Below the pieces are notes generated by a model. It made no database searches. It had not been told where the DNA came from and was given only the letters and a program-made list of their open reading frames with translations. DNA of 64,000 nt from Roseateles amylovorans. Its GTDB lineage: Bacteria; Pseudomonadota; Gammaproteobacteria; Burkholderiales; Burkholderiaceae_C. Where the stretch lies: assembly GCF_025398155.2 (NCBI RefSeq), contig NZ_CP104562.2, positions 5,208,001 through 5,272,000 of the forward strand. Direction: 5' to 3'. This document shows, one piece after another, positions 61,997 through 64,000 of this stretch. The position numbers and the translations under genes were made by a program. Every line of letters starts with the position of its first letter. The stretch's first letter is position 1.

Positions 61997-63253
61997 ATGT
62001 CCGCGCTTCCCTTCCCTTCCGACCCCGCCCGCACAGCCGCCGAACGCCTCGGCGCGGCCCCGCCCCCCACGCAGAAGCATCCCGCAGCCGCAGCACCGTC
62101 CTCTTCGCTGATCGTGCTGATGGCCGCGTCGGCCGGCCTGGGTGCGGCCTCGCTCTATTACAGCCAGCCGATCCTGGCACCGTTGGCCGAGGACCTGCAT
62201 GCGTCGACCGGCCACATCGGCGCGGTACCGATGCTGACCCAGCTCGGTTATGCCGCGGGCATCCTGCTGCTGACCCCGCTGGGGGATCGCTTCGACCGTC
62301 GGCGGGTGATCCTGACCAAGTTCGTGCTGCTGGTGATCACGCTCCTGCTCAACGGCTTTGCGCCTGGGCTGGCGTCGTTCCTGGTGGCCAGCGCCTTGCT
62401 GGGACTCACCGCCACCTTGGCTCAGGACGTCGTGCCGATGGCGGCCACGCTCAGCCCGCCGGCACATCGCGGCCGCATCGTCGGCCAGGTGATGACCGGG
62501 CTGCTGCTGGGCATCCTGCTGTCGCGGGTGATGAGCGGCGTGATCGCCGACCTGTTCGGCTGGCGCTGGGTCTATGGCCTGGCGGCGCTGGCCCTGTCGA
62601 TCGCGGGTCTGGCGAGCTGGCGCTGGCTGCCCGCCTCCCCGCCGATGGCGCCCACCACCTATACGGCCCTGCTGGGCTCGCTGGGCCGGCTGTGGAAGGA
62701 ACAACCCGCACTGCGCCGCGCCGCGCTGGCGCAAGGCCTGCTGGCCGTGGCCTTCAGCGCCTTTTGGTCGACGCTGGCGGTGATGCTGCATCAGCGCTTC
62801 GGCCTGGGCAGCGCGGTGTCGGGCGCCTTCGGACTGGCGGGGGCGGCCGGCGCGCTGGCCGCGCCGCTGGCAGGACGGATTGCGGATCGTCGCGGTCCGG
62901 GTGTCGTCACCCGCCTGGGGGCCTTGCTCACCGCGCTGTCGTTTGCCGTCATGTCGATCACGCCCTGGCTGGATCGTGGCCCCGCGATCGTGCTGCTGGT
63001 CGTGCTGGCCGTGACCTTCGACTTCGGGGTGCAGGCCACGTTGGTCGCCCATCAGACCATCGTCTACAGCCTGGATCCGGCGGCGCGCAGCCGGCTGAAC
63101 GCCTTGCTCTTCACCGGGATGTTCATCGGCATGGCCAGCGGGGCGGCGCTGGGCAGCCTGCTGCTGGCCGAATGGGGCTGGGTGGCCGTCACCGCCCTGG
63201 CGGCGCTGGCCAGCCTCGGCGCCCTGCTGTTGCGGCTGCAGGGTGAGGACTGA
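61997..63253 (+). CDS. MFS transporter (drug/sugar efflux type)
   Basis: Inner-membrane transporter of 418 residues with 12 membrane segments. It has the MFS family motif LTPLGDRFDRRRVIL after helix 2 (the cytoplasmic loop motif A) and a symmetrical second half with GRIADRRGPGVVTRLGALLT. It is probably an exporter of small molecules; the substrate is unknown. I chose the ATG at 61997, which has AGGAG 5 bases before it; the GTG at 61991 overlaps that ribosome site. The divergent LysR gene lies 184 bases away. Confidence 0.9.
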   Translation: MSALPFPSDPARTAAERLGAAPPPTQKHPAAAAPSSSLIVLMAASAGLGAASLYYSQPILAPLAEDLHASTGHIGAVPMLTQLGYAAGILLLTPLGDRFDRRRVILTKFVLLVITLLLNGFAPGLASFLVASALLGLTATLAQDVVPMAATLSPPAHRGRIVGQVMTGLLLGILLSRVMSGVIADLFGWRWVYGLAALALSIAGLASWRWLPASPPMAPTTYTALLGSLGRLWKEQPALRRAALAQGLLAVAFSAFWSTLAVMLHQRFGLGSAVSGAFGLAGAAGALAAPLAGRIADRRGPGVVTRLGALLTALSFAVMSITPWLDRGPAIVLLVVLAVTFDFGVQATLVAHQTIVYSLDPAARSRLNALLFTGMFIGMASGAALGSLLLAEWGWVAVTALAALASLGALLLRLQGED

Positions 63254-63259
63254 TCCCGT

Positions 63260-63856
63260 TCAGCGCGCCAGGAAGCGGACGTAGAGCTGCTCGGTCGGAC
63301 CGAGCCCATGCATCGCGTGTTCTTCAGGCGATGCGAGCGAAAACTCCAGCCGCTCCAGCAGCGCGATGGACGGACGATTGGCCCGCTCCACGCTGGCCAG
63401 CAGGCGCTCGGCGCCATGGTGCGACCGCAGGTGCGCCACCATCCGGGCGACGGCCCGCGTGGCATGCCCGCGACCCTGGACCGCGCTGCTGAGCAGGTAG
63501 CCGATCCAGCAGGACTGCGGATCCGTCATCGACGCCTGCACAAAGCCGACCCATCCGGCATCCGGCAGCGTCAGCAACCAGTTGAACCACAGCTCGCTGC
63601 CATCGGGCGAGCGGCCCCGTTCGCGACGCCGATAGACCTCGCGCAACGCCGCCACCGAGGCCGGCGGTTCGTCATCGAGATAGGCATACAGCGATCGCTC
63701 GCTGAGCACCTCGAACATCGGCTCGGCCTGGTCGGCGGTCAACGGTTCCAAGATCAGCGGCGGCGCATGCAGCCGAGGCGCAGGCGGATGGGGATCCGTC
63801 GTCGAACGCGTGTCGATGGTCGGAGGCGACGGTAGCGAGGGGGACGCGGGATTCAT
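63260..63856 (-). CDS. GNAT family N-acetyltransferase
   Basis: Acetyltransferase of 198 residues. A Pro-rich N-terminal 30 residues precede the GNAT fold, with LILEPLTADQAEPMFEVLSE, VGFVQASMTDPQSCWIGYLL and the acetyl-CoA binding segment SSAVQGRGHATRAVARMVAH (about 122-141). Then comes LASVERANRPSIALLERLEF. It resembles the RimJ/RimL-type acetyltransferases. Substrate unknown. It is convergent with the MFS transporter, with 6 bases between them. Confidence 0.88.
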   Translation of the reverse strand: MNPASPSLPSPPTIDTRSTTDPHPPAPRLHAPPLILEPLTADQAEPMFEVLSERSLYAYLDDEPPASVAALREVYRRRERGRSPDGSELWFNWLLTLPDAGWVGFVQASMTDPQSCWIGYLLSSAVQGRGHATRAVARMVAHLRSHHGAERLLASVERANRPSIALLERLEFSLASPEEHAMHGLGPTEQLYVRFLAR

Positions 63857-63934
63857 GCGCGGCGAGTGTCGCAGGTCGGCCGAATTTTTTCGCTCGCCTG
63901 CCTGTCAGGCACGGGCTTTGCCGCTCAGGCGGGC

Positions 63935-64000
63935 ATGAGCACCGAACTCCGCACCGTTCATCTGTACCTCTTCGACGGCTTTGCCGACTGGGAGGCCGCC
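63935..64000 (+). CDS. DJ-1/PfpI family protein, 5' end only
   Basis: The first 22 codons of a gene that runs off the window. They begin MSTELRTVHLYLFDGFADWE, the characteristic first strand and loop of DJ-1/PfpI proteins. The Cys that would confirm the family lies beyond the edge. It starts 78 bases after the GNAT gene on the opposite strand. Confidence 0.65.
   Translation, partial: MSTELRTVHLYLFDGFADWEAA

Overview
The window is about 64 kb of GC-rich, densely coded DNA from a Gram-negative bacterium. Outer-membrane TonB-dependent receptors, a hmuSTUV-type heme operon, and the block rne / rluC / HAD phosphatase / Rieske protein / sppA point to a betaproteobacterium of the order Burkholderiales (Roseateles/Mitsuaria-like). 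That placement is inference from gene content. I saw no rRNA, tRNA, CRISPR array, transposase or phage gene.

Layout. (1) 1-7551: heme uptake operon on the + strand: receptor (5' end outside the window), HmuS, HmuT, HmuU, HmuV, a TonB-like energy transducer and a DUF2325 protein, mostly with overlapping start and stop codons. (2) 7657-16081: small accessory and regulatory genes: a Cys-rich hypothetical, LysR/NTF2-like/SDR, an Rrf2 regulator with an FAD oxidoreductase, an AraC regulator divergent from a quinone-reductase-like enzyme, and a glycine-rich-domain protein with a Cys/Gly tail. (3) 16142-27212: metal/siderophore/cobalamin uptake: a DUF2946 protein, three + strand TonB receptors, a PepSY membrane protein, and a fourth receptor on the - strand behind a cobalamin riboswitch. 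(4) 27303-35712: hypotheticals, a VOC protein, two overlapping DEAD-box helicases (dbpA first), a DUF5916 protein and a CsgG-like lipoprotein. (5) 35862-49761: a polysaccharide locus for galactosamine-containing glycan. A GH36-like glycosidase, an amidohydrolase, a GH114 endo-alpha-1,4-polygalactosaminidase and a large TonB receptor lie on the - strand. A divergent + strand operon carries an EamA permease, a GatZ/KbaZ protein, the AgaS deaminase/isomerase, a BadF-type sugar kinase and a DeoR (AgaR-like) repressor. The 402-base divergent region holds a perfect 14-base palindrome and six further CTTTCG/CGAAAG hexamers, which look like the operator set. (6) 49840-58270: ChaN-like lipoprotein, sppA, Rieske protein, HAD phosphatase and rluC, divergent from rne, which appears to have a structured 5' leader of about 650 bases. 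(7) 58372-64000: POT peptide transporter, a coiled-coil membrane protein, a LysR regulator divergent from an MFS transporter, a GNAT acetyltransferase, and the start of a DJ-1/PfpI gene cut by the window edge.

The standout is the galactosamine-polymer locus. The enzymes suggest extracellular cleavage of alpha-1,4-polygalactosamine (such as fungal galactosaminogalactan), import by the TonB receptor and the EamA permease, phosphorylation, deamination by AgaS to tagatose-6-phosphate, and entry into the tagatose pathway under the DeoR repressor. Its specificity is inference from families and context.
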